A DNA stretch of 64,000 bases from Pukyongiella litopenaei (GTDB lineage: Bacteria; Pseudomonadota; Alphaproteobacteria; Rhodobacterales; Rhodobacteraceae), in assembly GCF_003008555.2 (NCBI RefSeq), contig NZ_CP027665.1, forward strand, positions 2,356,001 to 2,420,000, in the 5' to 3' direction. The notes beneath the pieces were generated by a model. That model was not told the origin of the DNA, did not search any database, and was given only the letters and a program-made list of their open reading frames with translations. Below are positions 48,412 through 57,723 of this stretch, piece after piece. Each line of letters begins with the position of its first letter. Position 1 is the stretch's first letter. Both the position numbers and the translations under genes were made by a program.

Positions 48412-49098
48412 ATGGCTCAGCTAAAGAAGATCCTGCTTGTCGATGACGACGACGACCTGCGCGACGCGCTCAGCGAACAGCTGGTCATGACCGAGGATTT
48501 CGATGTCTTCGAGGCCGATACCGGCCATGCGGCGATGGAGCGGGTGAAAGAGGCGCTCTACGATCTGGTGATTCTCGACGTCGGTCTGCCCGACACCGAC
48601 GGGCGCGAGCTGTGCAAGCTGATGCGCAAGCAGGGGGTCAAGTCGCCGATCCTGATGCTGACCGCGCAGGACAGCGATGCCGACACCATCCTGGGCCTCG
48701 ATGCCGGGGCAAACGACTATGTCTCCAAGCCGTTCAAGTTCCCGGTCCTGCTGGCCCGTATCCGCGCCCAGCTGCGCCAGCACGAACAGTCCGAGGACGC
48801 GGTGTTCACGCTGGGGCATTACACGTTCAAACCGGCGATGAAGATGCTGATCACAGAAGACGATCGCAAGATCCGCCTGACCGAGAAGGAAACCAACATC
48901 CTGAAATTCCTCTACCGGTCCTCCGATGGCGTGGTCCCGCGTGACGTGCTGCTGCACGAGGTCTGGGGCTACAATGCCGGGGTGACCACGCACACGCTGG
49001 AAACCCATATCTACCGCCTGCGCCAGAAGATCGAGCCGGACCCGTCCAACGCCCGCCTGCTGGTGACGGAATCGGGCGGGTATCGTTTGGTTGCATGA
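48412..49098 (+). CDS. cenR: OmpR-family response regulator, CenR type
   Basis: 228-residue two-domain regulator. Receiver: acidic DDDDD at 11-15, phosphorylation Asp56 (VILDVGLPD), Lys near 107 (VSKPF). Winged-helix domain from about residue 130 with LTEKETNILKFLYRS and HTLETHIYRLRQKIE. The whole sequence resembles CenR, the cell-envelope regulator of alphaproteobacteria, more than CtrA or PetR. RBS GGAGGGCAACC. No kinase gene adjacent. A terminator follows 113 bases later. Confidence 0.85.
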   Translation: MAQLKKILLVDDDDDLRDALSEQLVMTEDFDVFEADTGHAAMERVKEALYDLVILDVGLPDTDGRELCKLMRKQGVKSPILMLTAQDSDADTILGLDAGANDYVSKPFKFPVLLARIRAQLRQHEQSEDAVFTLGHYTFKPAMKMLITEDDRKIRLTEKETNILKFLYRSSDGVVPRDVLLHEVWGYNAGVTTHTLETHIYRLRQKIEPDPSNARLLVTESGGYRLVA

Positions 49099-49210
49099 CA
49101 CGGCAAGGTTGAGTAACATGGAATGGAGAAAACAAGCAGATTGACCGCGACCTCGCGGTGAACCGATCCCGCGCATGTCCGGGTGATGACATGTACCTCC
49201 CTGTTGGACT

Positions 49211-49237
49211 GGCCGGGCCTCGTGCCCGGCCTTTTTT
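49211..49237 (+). terminator. Rho-independent terminator of cenR
   Basis: Stem GGCCGGGC / GCCCGGCC with five-base loop, then TTTTTT. Confidence 0.92.
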
Positions 49238-49279
49238 GCAGGGGGTGCGGCTGGATCCCGGCGCGGCGCGGCGGGCGGG

Positions 49280-50044
49280 TCAGCTTTCGCGCAGCAGGCG
49301 GAATGCCGCAGAGGCGAGCCAGCCGGCGGCGATGGCGATGGCCAGCGACATCAGCCCGTAGAGCATCGGCTGCTGGCGCGACAGGGTGAACAGCCACCGT
49401 TCCAGCCCCACCTTCCGCACGTCGATCATGGTCTGGTAATGCGAGATCACCTTGCCGTTGCGGGTCAGGAAGATGCGCGTGGCATAGTCGCCCTCGGTCA
49501 GGTTGGCGGGCAGCCTGATCGCGGTCCGGAACAGGGTCTGCTCGTCCAGCGATACCTCGCCTTCGAGCTGCTGGTAGAGCCCGGCATTGCGATTGATCCG
49601 GATCACCGCCCTGGTAAAGCTCTCGGAGTCCATGACCTCCTGCGGCGCGCCCACCGACCGGATCGCGCGGTCGACACTGATCCGGTAGCGCAGGTCCTCG
49701 GTATCGCTCAGAACGTCGCTCCAGCCGGCGGATGTGGCGACGGCATAGAAACTGGGCGCCGCATCTACCTCGACCGCGTCCTTGTTGGCCCAGATCCCGA
49801 ACTGGCGTGCCTTGCGCCGCACCGTCAGCGGATGGGATGGGCCGGCCACGGTGATCACCACCTGCAGCGGCGCATCCGTGGGGATCGGGGCTTCGCGCTT
49901 GACCGCGCCAAAGATCAGGATCTCGGAGCCGTCGAAATTGGTGTTGATCGACACCCTGTCCTGGCTCAACCCCAGCACCACCTCTTCGGCGGCGGCGGCG
50001 ACGGGCAGAACCAGCAGAACGAGAGCCAGCCAGCGGCGTATCAT
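49280..50044 (-). CDS. TIGR02186-family transmembrane protein
   Basis: 254-residue protein: signal peptide (MIRRWLALVLLVLPVAAAAE), a beta-rich periplasmic domain with LSQDRVSINTNFDGSEILIFG, and a C-terminal membrane anchor (MLYGLMSLAIAIAAGWLASAA). This family has no established function and is habitually encoded next to a TauE/SafE exporter, as here (3-base gap), suggesting a joint role in sulfur-oxyanion export. Confidence 0.86.
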   Translation of the reverse strand: MIRRWLALVLLVLPVAAAAEEVVLGLSQDRVSINTNFDGSEILIFGAVKREAPIPTDAPLQVVITVAGPSHPLTVRRKARQFGIWANKDAVEVDAAPSFYAVATSAGWSDVLSDTEDLRYRISVDRAIRSVGAPQEVMDSESFTRAVIRINRNAGLYQQLEGEVSLDEQTLFRTAIRLPANLTEGDYATRIFLTRNGKVISHYQTMIDVRKVGLERWLFTLSRQQPMLYGLMSLAIAIAAGWLASAAFRLLRES

Positions 50045-50047
50045 CGC

Positions 50048-50968
50048 CTAATGCCCTCCCGTGCCGAGTGAGAACAGTTCAGCCGGTTGCAGCAGCAGGT
50101 CCAGCCCCAGCTTGCCGCAGACCGCCAGCACCAGGATCGCCAGCAGGATGCGCAGCTGCTCGGCCTTCATCCGGACGCCGATCTGGGTGCCGATCTGCGC
50201 GCCGACCACGCCGCCCACCAGCAGCAGCACCGCCAGCACCACGTCGACGGTATAGTTCGTGGTCGCGTGCAGCATCGTGGTAAAGGCAGTGACAAAGATG
50301 ATCTGGAACAGGGACGTGCCGACCACCACCTTGGTCGGCATGTTCAGGATGTAGATCATCGCCGGCACCATGATGAAACCGCCGCCGACGCCCATCACCG
50401 CGGCCAGGATCCCGACCAGCAGCCCGACCAGCAGCGGCGGGATCACCGAGATATAGAGCCCCGAGGTGCGGAACCGCATCTTGAAGGGCAGGGCGTGGAC
50501 CCAGGTGCGCTGGCGCCGCGCGCTGGCGATTGCGGCGCCGGCGCGGTGGGTTTTGCGGATCGTGTTCAGGCTTTCGACGAACATCAGCGCGCCGACCACG
50601 CCGAGAAAGACGACGTAGCAGAGCCGCACCAGCAGATCGACCTGGCCCATGCTCCTGAGATAGTTGAACACGACCACGCCCAGCGCGGCGCCGATCAGGC
50701 CGCCGATCAGCAGCACGACACCCATTCGCAGATCGACGGTTCGTTTCCTGAAATGCGCCAGCACGCCGGAAAAGGACGATGCCACGATCTGGTTGGCCTC
50801 GGTCGCCACCGCGACGGCGGGGGGAATGCCGATGAAGAACAGCAGCGGCGTCATCAGGAACCCGCCGCCGACCCCGAACATGCCGGACAATATTCCGACC
50901 ATGCCACCCAGTCCGAGGAGCAGGAAGGCATTTACCGAAACCTCAGCGATGGGTAGGTAGATTTGCAT
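50048..50968 (-). CDS. Sulfite exporter TauE/SafE-family protein
   Basis: 306-residue membrane protein with about eight helices in two repeats; repeat motifs GMFGVGGGFLMTPLLFFIG and AVMGVGGGFIMVPAMIYIL. The family moves sulfite, sulfoacetate or related anions. It precedes the TIGR02186 gene. The exact substrate is unknown. Confidence 0.9.
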   Translation of the reverse strand: MQIYLPIAEVSVNAFLLLGLGGMVGILSGMFGVGGGFLMTPLLFFIGIPPAVAVATEANQIVASSFSGVLAHFRKRTVDLRMGVVLLIGGLIGAALGVVVFNYLRSMGQVDLLVRLCYVVFLGVVGALMFVESLNTIRKTHRAGAAIASARRQRTWVHALPFKMRFRTSGLYISVIPPLLVGLLVGILAAVMGVGGGFIMVPAMIYILNMPTKVVVGTSLFQIIFVTAFTTMLHATTNYTVDVVLAVLLLVGGVVGAQIGTQIGVRMKAEQLRILLAILVLAVCGKLGLDLLLQPAELFSLGTGGH

Positions 50969-51067
50969 ATGTCCTGTTAGGACGGACCGCCCCCCGAAAT
51001 CAACTGCCCATGCTGCCCTGCAGCAATCACGACATGAAATCGTGATCGATATGGGCCTGTCGGGGGA

Positions 51068-52036
51068 TCAGCGTTCCTTGACGTAGGGTTCGCCACCCGC
51101 GCGCGGCGGGATCGCCTTGCCGACGAAACCGGCCAGGATCACGACCGTCAGTATGTAGGGCAGCGCATCCATCACCTGCACCGGGATCACCACGCCGCCG
51201 AGGTCGATATTCTGATACCGCAGCGCTACCGCCTGCAGGAACCCGAACAGCAGGCAGGCCCACATCGCATGCCAGGGCCGCCACTTGGCAAAGATCAGCG
51301 CCGCCAGCGCGATGAAGCCCCGCCCGGCGGTCATGTCCTTGACGAAACCGGCCTGCAGCGCCGTCGCCAGGTAGGCGCCGGCAATGCCGCAGAGCAGGCC
51401 GCAGATCATCACCGCCGCATAGCGCAGCCCCACCACCGAAACCCCGGCGGTGTCCACGGCGGCGGGGTTTTCGCCCACCGCGCGCAGGCGCAGGCCGAAC
51501 CGGGTGCGGAACAGGATCCACCATGTCGCCGGAACCGCGAGAAAGGCCACATAGACCAGAATGGAATGGCCCGACAGCAGGTCCGAATAGAGCGGCCCGA
51601 GAACCGGCACATCCCTGACCGCGTCAGCCAGCGGCAGGTCGATCGGGGCAAAGCGCCCGCCGCCCATCAGCGACGGCGTGCGGCCGCCCTGGGCGAACCA
51701 GTCCTGTGCCACCAGGACCGTCATCCCGGCGGCGAGGAAATTGACCGCCACGCCGGAAATCAGCTGGTTGCCGCGAAAGGTGATCGAGGCCAGCCCGTGC
51801 AGGGCCGCCAGCACCAGCGACGCGGCGATCCCCGCCAGCAGGCCCAGCCAGACCGACCCCGTGATCGCCGCCAGCGCCGCGGAAAAGAACGCCGCCGCCA
51901 GCATCTTGCCTTCGAGGCCGATGTCGAAAATCCCGGCACGTTCCGAATAGAGCCCGGCCAGGCAGGCCAGCAGCAGCGGTGTCGCCAGCCGGATCGAACT
52001 GTCGAGAACGGGAATGATCGAGGCGAGAAAATCCAT
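51068..52036 (-). CDS. Nucleoside-type ABC transporter permease (NupQ/YufQ-like)
   Basis: 322-residue permease of the BMP-linked importers: about nine helices with the family segment YSERAGIFDIGLEGKMLAAAFF and an EAA-like loop VGENPAAVDTAGVSVVGLR. GGAGCCCTGACC precedes the ATG. Last of the operon bmp-ATPase-permease-permease. Confidence 0.92.
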   Translation of the reverse strand: MDFLASIIPVLDSSIRLATPLLLACLAGLYSERAGIFDIGLEGKMLAAAFFSAALAAITGSVWLGLLAGIAASLVLAALHGLASITFRGNQLISGVAVNFLAAGMTVLVAQDWFAQGGRTPSLMGGGRFAPIDLPLADAVRDVPVLGPLYSDLLSGHSILVYVAFLAVPATWWILFRTRFGLRLRAVGENPAAVDTAGVSVVGLRYAAVMICGLLCGIAGAYLATALQAGFVKDMTAGRGFIALAALIFAKWRPWHAMWACLLFGFLQAVALRYQNIDLGGVVIPVQVMDALPYILTVVILAGFVGKAIPPRAGGEPYVKER

Positions 52037-52039
52037 TGG

Positions 52040-52147
52040 TCAGGGCTCCGATCTGGCCGGTTTCCGCGCGGCAAAGACGCAGGCGCAGCCCGGCAGAATG
52101 GCAGCGGCGGCGGGAAAGCCGGGCAGGCGGGGCGTCGCTCCGGTCAT
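52040..52147 (-). CDS. Possible small coupled ORF between the permeases
   Basis: 35 codons whose ATG overlaps the preceding permease stop as ATGA and whose stop lies three bases before the next ATG. Content is Ala/Pro-rich with two Cys (GCAC) and has no recognisable motif. It may simply bridge translation to the next gene. Confidence 0.25.
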   Translation of the reverse strand: MTGATPRLPGFPAAAAILPGCACVFAARKPARSEP

Positions 52148-53241
52148 GCCTCGCGCCCCTTGCGCAGGCGCAGGAACAGCCGTTCCAGCGGCATCCGCAC
52201 CATGTTGTCGAGCGCGCCGGTGAACAGGATCACCAGCGCCTGGATGACCACGATCAGTTCGCGCGGGATGCTGGTCCACAGCGCCAGTTCGGCCCCGCCC
52301 TGGTAGAGAAACCCGAACAGGATCGCGGCGAGGAACACGCCGAACGGGTGCGACCTCCCCATCAGCGCCACAGCGATGCCGATGAACCCGGCGCCTTCGG
52401 TCGCGTTCAGCACCAGCCGTTCGGCTTCGCCCATCACGTTGTTGATCGCCATCAGCCCGGCCAGCCCGCCCGAGATCAGCATCGCGATCATGGTGATGCG
52501 ATAGGGCGAGATCCCCGCATAGCGCGCGCCGGTCTCGGAATGGCCATAGGCGCGGATTTCGTAGCCCAGCCGCGTGCGCCAGATCAGCGCCCACACCAGT
52601 ATGCATGCGGCGACCGCCACGATCAGGCTGAAATTCGCTGGCGCGGCCTTGGAAAACCCGATCCCGAACGGTGCGAGGATCTCGTGCAGCGTGGGCAGGT
52701 GGACGGCTTCGGGAAACCGGGCGCTGGCCGGGTCCATCGACCCTTGCGGACGCATCACGTTGACCAGCATGTAGTTCAGCACCGCCGCGGCGATGAAGTT
52801 GAACATGATCGTGGTGATCACGATATGGCTGCCGCGCCGCGCCTGCAGATAGGCCGGGATCGCGGCCCAGGCGGCCCCGAACAGCGCCGCGCCCGCACAG
52901 GCGGCGATCAGCGCCAGGGTCCAGTGCGGCCACGGGATGTAGAGGCAGACCAGCGCCACGCCCAGCCCGCCCAGCATGGCCTGACCTTCGCCGCCGATAT
53001 TGAACAGCCGGGCATGGAACGCGACCGCGACCGCGAGCCCGGTAAACATGAAATTGGTCGCGTAGTAGAGCGTATAGCCCCAGCCATAGGTCGAGCCGAG
53101 CGCGCCCGAGACCATCAGCTTGACCGCGGCCCAGGGGTCTTCGCCGATGCCGAGGATCACCAGCGCCGACAGGATCGCGGCCAGGATCAGCGAAATCAGC
53201 GGGATCAGGACCACGTCGGCCCATTTCGGCATCTTGTCCAT
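52144..53241 (-). CDS. Nucleoside-type ABC transporter permease (NupP/YufP-like)
   Basis: 365-residue permease with about ten helices and family motifs GLAVAVAFHARLFNIGGEGQ, GALIWRTRLGYEIRAYG-like loop (ILVWALIWRTRLGYEIRAYG) and NVMGEAERL. ATG at 53241 (GTG at 53244 is the alternative) after GGGGGCTCAGTG. Pairs with the following permease. Confidence 0.92.
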   Translation of the reverse strand: MDKMPKWADVVLIPLISLILAAILSALVILGIGEDPWAAVKLMVSGALGSTYGWGYTLYYATNFMFTGLAVAVAFHARLFNIGGEGQAMLGGLGVALVCLYIPWPHWTLALIAACAGAALFGAAWAAIPAYLQARRGSHIVITTIMFNFIAAAVLNYMLVNVMRPQGSMDPASARFPEAVHLPTLHEILAPFGIGFSKAAPANFSLIVAVAACILVWALIWRTRLGYEIRAYGHSETGARYAGISPYRITMIAMLISGGLAGLMAINNVMGEAERLVLNATEGAGFIGIAVALMGRSHPFGVFLAAILFGFLYQGGAELALWTSIPRELIVVIQALVILFTGALDNMVRMPLERLFLRLRKGREA

Positions 53242-53260
53242 CACTGAGCCCCCGTGCCGG

Positions 53261-54793
53261 TCATGCTGCCTCTCCGCTGACGCCCGCCATCAGCAGCCCC
53301 AGTTCCTTTTCGTCGGTTTCCGCGGGCAGCCGTTCGCCCATCAGGTGACCGTCGAACATCACCGCGATGCGGTCGGACAGCGAAAAGATCTCTTCCAGTT
53401 CCACGCTGACCAGCAGCACCGCCTTGCCCGCGTCGCGCAGGGCGACGATCTGCTTGTGGATGAATTCGATCGCCCCGATATCGACGCCGCGGGTGGGCTG
53501 GCCCACCAGCAGCAGGTCGGGGTTGCGTTCGATCTCGCGGGCGACGACGATTTTCTGCTGGTTGCCGCCCGAGAAATTCTTGGCCGTCAGCCAGCCATCG
53601 GCCGGGCGCACGTCGAATTTCTCGATCTTGGCATCGGTGTCGCTGCGCAGGGCCGCGTTGTTCATCAACAGCGGGCCGCGCTGGTAGGACGGGTCGTGGT
53701 GATAGCCGAACGCCACGTTTTCCCAGGCGTGGAACTCCATAATCAGGCCTTCGCGCTGGCGGTCCTCGGGCACATGGGCGATCCGCTGCGCGCGCCGCGC
53801 CTGCCCGTCCGCGCCGGCGCCATCCAGCGCCAGCGGCGACCCGTTCAGCCGGATCGTGCCGGTGGCCGGGCGCATTCCGCCCAGCACCTCGAGCAGTTCG
53901 GACTGGCCGTTGCCCGCGACGCCGGCGATGCCGACGATCTCGCCGGCATGCACGGTCAGGTCGATGCCCTTGACGCGTTCCACCCCGTCTTCGTCCACCA
54001 CCCGCAACCCTTCGATTTCGAGGATCGGCGCGCCAGGGCTGGCCGGGGCCTTGTCCACCCGCAGCAGCACCTTGCGCCCGACCATCAGTTCGGCCAGCTG
54101 CTCGGGGCTGGTTTCGGCGGTTTTCACGGTCGCGGTCATCTGGCCGCGCCGCATCACGCTCACCGTGTCGGTGGCCTCCATGATCTCGCGCAGTTTGTGG
54201 GTGATCAGGATGATCGTCTTGCCCTCTTCCTTCAGCCGGTGAAGGATGCGGAACAGCTGATCGGCCTCGGCCGGGGTCAGCACGCCGGTGGGTTCGTCGA
54301 GGATGAGGATATCGGCCTGCCGGTAGAGCGCCTTGAGGATCTCGACCCGTTGCTGCATCCCCACGCCCAGATCCTCGATCACCGCGTCGGGGTCGACGTT
54401 CAGCCCATATTCCTTCTCGAGCTCGATCAGCGTCTGCCGCGCCTTGGCCAGCGACGGGCGCAGCAACCCGCCATCCTCGGCGCCCAGGATGATGTTTTCC
54501 AGCACGGTGAAGTTCTCGACCAGCTTGAAATGTTGGAACACCATGCCGATCCCGGCGGCGATGGCGGCCTGGCTGTCGGGGATCTCGGTCTTCTCGCCAT
54601 GGATCCGGATTTCGCCCGCGTCGGCCTTGTAGAAACCGTAGAGGATCGACATCAGCGTGGATTTCCCCGCGCCGTTTTCGCCGATGATCCCGTGGATCGT
54701 GCCCGGCGCGACGGAAATCGAGATATCCTTGTTGGCCTGAACCGGCCCGAAGGCCTTGGAAATGCCCTTCAGCTCGATGGCGGGAGCAGTCAT
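53261..54793 (-). CDS. Nucleoside-type ABC transporter ATPase, two fused domains
   Basis: 510-residue ATPase with two ABC domains: first Walker A GENGAGKST and Walker B ILDEPTGVLTPAE; second domain with degenerate Walker A GVAGNGQSE and signature NFSGGNQQK. This asymmetric design is typical of the BMP-linked uptake systems. It starts 133 bases after the bmp gene, separated by a stem-loop. Confidence 0.94.
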   Translation of the reverse strand: MTAPAIELKGISKAFGPVQANKDISISVAPGTIHGIIGENGAGKSTLMSILYGFYKADAGEIRIHGEKTEIPDSQAAIAAGIGMVFQHFKLVENFTVLENIILGAEDGGLLRPSLAKARQTLIELEKEYGLNVDPDAVIEDLGVGMQQRVEILKALYRQADILILDEPTGVLTPAEADQLFRILHRLKEEGKTIILITHKLREIMEATDTVSVMRRGQMTATVKTAETSPEQLAELMVGRKVLLRVDKAPASPGAPILEIEGLRVVDEDGVERVKGIDLTVHAGEIVGIAGVAGNGQSELLEVLGGMRPATGTIRLNGSPLALDGAGADGQARRAQRIAHVPEDRQREGLIMEFHAWENVAFGYHHDPSYQRGPLLMNNAALRSDTDAKIEKFDVRPADGWLTAKNFSGGNQQKIVVAREIERNPDLLLVGQPTRGVDIGAIEFIHKQIVALRDAGKAVLLVSVELEEIFSLSDRIAVMFDGHLMGERLPAETDEKELGLLMAGVSGEAA

Positions 54794-54887
54794 CGCATGT
54801 CCTTTCCGGCCGGGGCGGTCCGCTCGATCGCCATTGCCCGGGCGAGGATAACCCGCAAGGGCCGGGTGAGCGTCACGCCGGTCACGT

Positions 54888-54917
54888 CGGCGGGGCCACC
54901 CGGTGGCCGCCCCGCCG
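54888..54917 (-). terminator. Stem-loop between bmp and ATPase genes
   Basis: Imperfect hairpin CGGCGGGG-CCAC / GTGG-CCG-CCCCGCCG with one bulge, just after the bmp stop. Fits partial attenuation or mRNA protection giving more binding protein than membrane components. No U-tract. Confidence 0.5.
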
Positions 54918-54926
54918 ATCAGGCGA

Positions 54927-55925
54927 TCAGAAGTTCAGCACCGGGCAGCTGTCATTCTCGTAATAGCTGACCACGCTGATCTCGCCGTCGATGATCTTCT
55001 GGCGCGCGTCCTCGGCGGCGGCCTTCATGTCATCGGTGATCAGCGATTCGTTGTTTTCGTCAACGGCATAGCCGACACCGTCCTCGGCCAGCCCCAGCAC
55101 GAAGACGCCGGGTTCGACGTTCTCGCCGGCTTTCATGGCATTGTAGACCGCCACGTCGACGCGCTTGAGCATCGAGGTCAGCACCTTGCCCGGATGCAGG
55201 TGGTTCTGGTTGCTGTCCACGCCGATCGACAGGATGCCCTCGTCGGCCGCGGTCTGCAGCACCCCGACTCCGGTCCCCCCGGCGGCGGCATAGATCACGT
55301 CCGCGCCCTGGCTGATCTGCGCCTTGGTCAGTTCGGACCCTTTCACCGGGTCGTTCCAGGCCGCGGGCGTGGTGCCGGTCATGTTGGCGATGATGTTGAT
55401 GTCGGGATTGGCCGCCTTGGCCCCCTGGGCATAGCCGCAGCCGAAATGCCGGATCAGCGGCACGTCCATGCCGCCGATGAACCCGACCGTGCCGGATTTC
55501 GACGCCATCGCGGCGAGCATCCCGACCAGGTAGGACCCTTCATGTTCGGCGAACCCGACCTGCCGGATATTGGGCGCGTCGAGCCAGGTGACATCGATCA
55601 CGACGAACTTCGTGTCGGGATAATCGGGGGCGACCGTGCTCAGCGGATCGGCCATCGCGAACCCCATCGTGACGATCGGATTGGCCCCGGCCTCGGCAAA
55701 GCGGCGCAGCGCCTGTTCGCGCTGGGCCTCGGATTGCAGTTCGATCTCGCGGAAGCTGCCGCCGGTTTCCTCGGCCCAGCGCTGGGCGCCGTTGAACGCG
55801 GCCTCGTTGAAGGATTTGTCGAACTTGCCGCCCAGGTCGAAGATCAGCGCCGGTTCCGCCAGCGCGGCGCCCGCACTCAGCGCCAGCGCGGCCGCCGCGC
55901 CCATCAGGGATTTCATCATCGTCAT
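54927..55925 (-). CDS. BMP-family nucleoside-binding lipoprotein/periplasmic protein
   Basis: 332-residue BMP/PnrA-type binding protein. Signal MKSLMGAAAALALSAGAALAE has no lipobox Cys, so soluble. Mature core: LIFDLGGKFDKSFNEAAF, IVTMGFAMADPL, FIGGMDVPLIRHFGCGYAQGA, GADVIYAAAGGTGVGV. It probably binds purine nucleosides. ATG at 55925 after GGGAGACCCGAA. First gene of its operon. The 140 bases upstream hold its promoter region. Confidence 0.93.
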   Translation of the reverse strand: MTMMKSLMGAAAALALSAGAALAEPALIFDLGGKFDKSFNEAAFNGAQRWAEETGGSFREIELQSEAQREQALRRFAEAGANPIVTMGFAMADPLSTVAPDYPDTKFVVIDVTWLDAPNIRQVGFAEHEGSYLVGMLAAMASKSGTVGFIGGMDVPLIRHFGCGYAQGAKAANPDINIIANMTGTTPAAWNDPVKGSELTKAQISQGADVIYAAAGGTGVGVLQTAADEGILSIGVDSNQNHLHPGKVLTSMLKRVDVAVYNAMKAGENVEPGVFVLGLAEDGVGYAVDENNESLITDDMKAAAEDARQKIIDGEISVVSYYENDSCPVLNF

Positions 55926-56066
55926 TTCGGGTCTCCCGTTGGTTATCTTTTTGTCCCGGCCAGCGACCGGGCCGGACGCGCAAGGGCGCCGGATTACTCA
56001 AATAAGGACGCAGCCGGGTCAAAGGGTCAACAGCTTTTTGGGTGCGGCGGTCCGGCGGACGTGGGG

Positions 56067-56483
56067 TCAGCTCAGCGGGCGTTCCAGGATCAACGCATCG
56101 ACCGAACCGCCGCCCGCGCGCCGGTAATAGCCGCGCCTCTGCCCGGCCACGCCATAGCCGCAGGCCGCGTAGAGCGCGCGCGCGGCATGGTTGTCGGCGG
56201 CCACTTCGAGAAAGGCGCGGGTGGCGCCGCGCCGGGCCGCCGCGGCCTGCCAGGCCCCCATGCAGGCCCGCGCCAGCCCCCGGCGGCGCAGCGCCGGATC
56301 GGTGGCGATGGTCAGCAATTCGGCCTCGTCGGCGATCACCCGCGCCAACGCAAAGGCCCGCGCGTCCCCGGCCGCGAAACAATGGGGGGCGGCCTGCAGG
56401 TCGGCGAATTCGCGTTCCGACCACGGGCGCGACGGCGGCATCGCTACGGCATGCAGCCGGGCCATCTGCGCGGGCGTGATCAC
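56067..56483 (-). CDS. rimI: Ribosomal-protein-alanine N-acetyltransferase RimI
   Basis: 138-residue GNAT acetyltransferase with the acetyl-CoA loop TIATDPALRRRGLARACM and AFLEVAADNHAARALYAACGY. GTG at 56483 is chosen; an ATG at 56465 is the alternative. It follows tsaB by 14 bases, the usual tsaB-rimI pair. Acetylates ribosomal protein S18 in relatives. Confidence 0.88.
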   Translation of the reverse strand: MITPAQMARLHAVAMPPSRPWSEREFADLQAAPHCFAAGDARAFALARVIADEAELLTIATDPALRRRGLARACMGAWQAAAARRGATRAFLEVAADNHAARALYAACGYGVAGQRRGYYRRAGGGSVDALILERPLS

Positions 56484-56497
56484 GCCGGTCAATCCAG

Positions 56498-57088
56498 TCA
56501 ATCCAGCAGGACCGGCGGCGCCTCGCGCGACGGTGCGGCATCGGCGGGACGCGCATAGAGCGGCGCCGGCGGTTCGGTCTCCGGGCCATGGCGGGTTGCC
56601 GCGATCCGGGCGATGGCCCCGGCCAGCCCGGCGGGGCTGGCATCGGCGCATAGCGCGCACCCGGCGGCGGCCGCCTCTGCCCGGGCTTCGTGTTCGGGAA
56701 CCAGCCGGGGAGGGGCGCCGTCCAGCCAGACCTGGTCGCGCATCCCCGGCACCGCCACGCAGGCCCCCGGCGCGAGCAGCGCCCGCGCCTCGAACCCGGT
56801 CACCCCGACCGCGGGAACGCCCAGCCCCAGCGCCAGCCCGCGGGCGGCGGAAACGGCGATGCGGATACCGGTGAAATTGCCCGGCCCGACCCCCACGCCC
56901 AGCGCCGACAGGTCGCGCCAGCCGGTGCCGGTTTCGGCCAGTACCTCTTCGAGCAGCGGCATCAGCCGTTCCGCCTGGCCGCGTTTCATCGGCTCCAGGC
57001 GGTCCGCCAGCACGCGGTCGCCCGACAGCAACGCGGCCGCGCAATGCGCGGCCGAACAGTCGAAGCCGAGGATGAGCGGCGCGGTCAT
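56498..57088 (-). CDS. tsaB: tRNA t6A biosynthesis protein TsaB
   Basis: 196-residue TsaB (YeaZ). ILGFDCSAAHCAAALL is the N-terminal ASKHA strand pair; LGVGVGPGNFTGIRIAVSAARGLALGL is the diagnostic segment. It partners TsaD in making threonylcarbamoyl-adenosine on tRNA. No complete nucleotide site, as usual for TsaB. 14 bases after nfuA. Confidence 0.93.
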   Translation of the reverse strand: MTAPLILGFDCSAAHCAAALLSGDRVLADRLEPMKRGQAERLMPLLEEVLAETGTGWRDLSALGVGVGPGNFTGIRIAVSAARGLALGLGVPAVGVTGFEARALLAPGACVAVPGMRDQVWLDGAPPRLVPEHEARAEAAAAGCALCADASPAGLAGAIARIAATRHGPETEPPAPLYARPADAAPSREAPPVLLD

Positions 57089-57102
57089 CGCCCGGGCCGG
57101 GG

Positions 57103-57666
57103 TCAGGCGACCACCGGGCGCACCTCGGTCACTTCGGGGATGTAGTGGCGCAGCAGGTTTTCGATCCCCATCTTCAGCGTCAGGGTCGAGGACGGGCAGC
57201 CGGCGCAGGCGCCCTGCATGTGCAGGTAGACCACGCCGCGTTCAAAGCCGTGAAAGGTGATGTCGCCACCATCCTGGGCCACCGCCGGGCGGACCCGGCT
57301 GTCCAGCAATTCCTTGATCTGGCTGACGATCTCGGCATCCTCGCCGTCGTGATCGGCATGGCCCGAGGCCACCGCGCCGTCGCCGCTCATCACCGGCTGT
57401 CCGGACTGGTAATGCTCCATTACCGCGCCGAGGATGGCCGGTTTGATGTGATCCCAGTCCACGCTGTCGCGTTTGGTGACGGTGACGAAATCATTGCCCA
57501 GGAACACGCCGGTCACGCCGTCGACCGCAAAGATCCGCGTCGCCAGCGGCGATTTCCCGGCCGTGTCGGCGCTGGGAAAATCCGCGGTTCCCGCCTCGAG
57601 CACGGTCTGGCCGGGCAGGAATTTCAGCGTCGCCGGGTTCGGGGTCGATTCGGTCTGGATGAACAT
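57103..57666 (-). CDS. nfuA: NifU-family Fe-S cluster carrier (Nfu)
   Basis: 187-residue protein: N-terminal Nfu_N domain (FIQTESTPNPATLKFLPG) and C-terminal NifU domain with RPAVAQDGGDITFHGF and the CAGCPSS cluster motif. It transfers [4Fe-4S] clusters to target proteins. An Irr/ICE-like palindrome lies 58-74 bases upstream, suggesting iron control. Starts the nfuA-tsaB-rimI cluster. Confidence 0.94.
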   Translation of the reverse strand: MFIQTESTPNPATLKFLPGQTVLEAGTADFPSADTAGKSPLATRIFAVDGVTGVFLGNDFVTVTKRDSVDWDHIKPAILGAVMEHYQSGQPVMSGDGAVASGHADHDGEDAEIVSQIKELLDSRVRPAVAQDGGDITFHGFERGVVYLHMQGACAGCPSSTLTLKMGIENLLRHYIPEVTEVRPVVA

Positions 57667-57723
57667 CAGGTTTGCCTCCGCAATATGCAGCCGATATGCG
57701 CCCCGGCCGGGGTGAAGTCAAGT

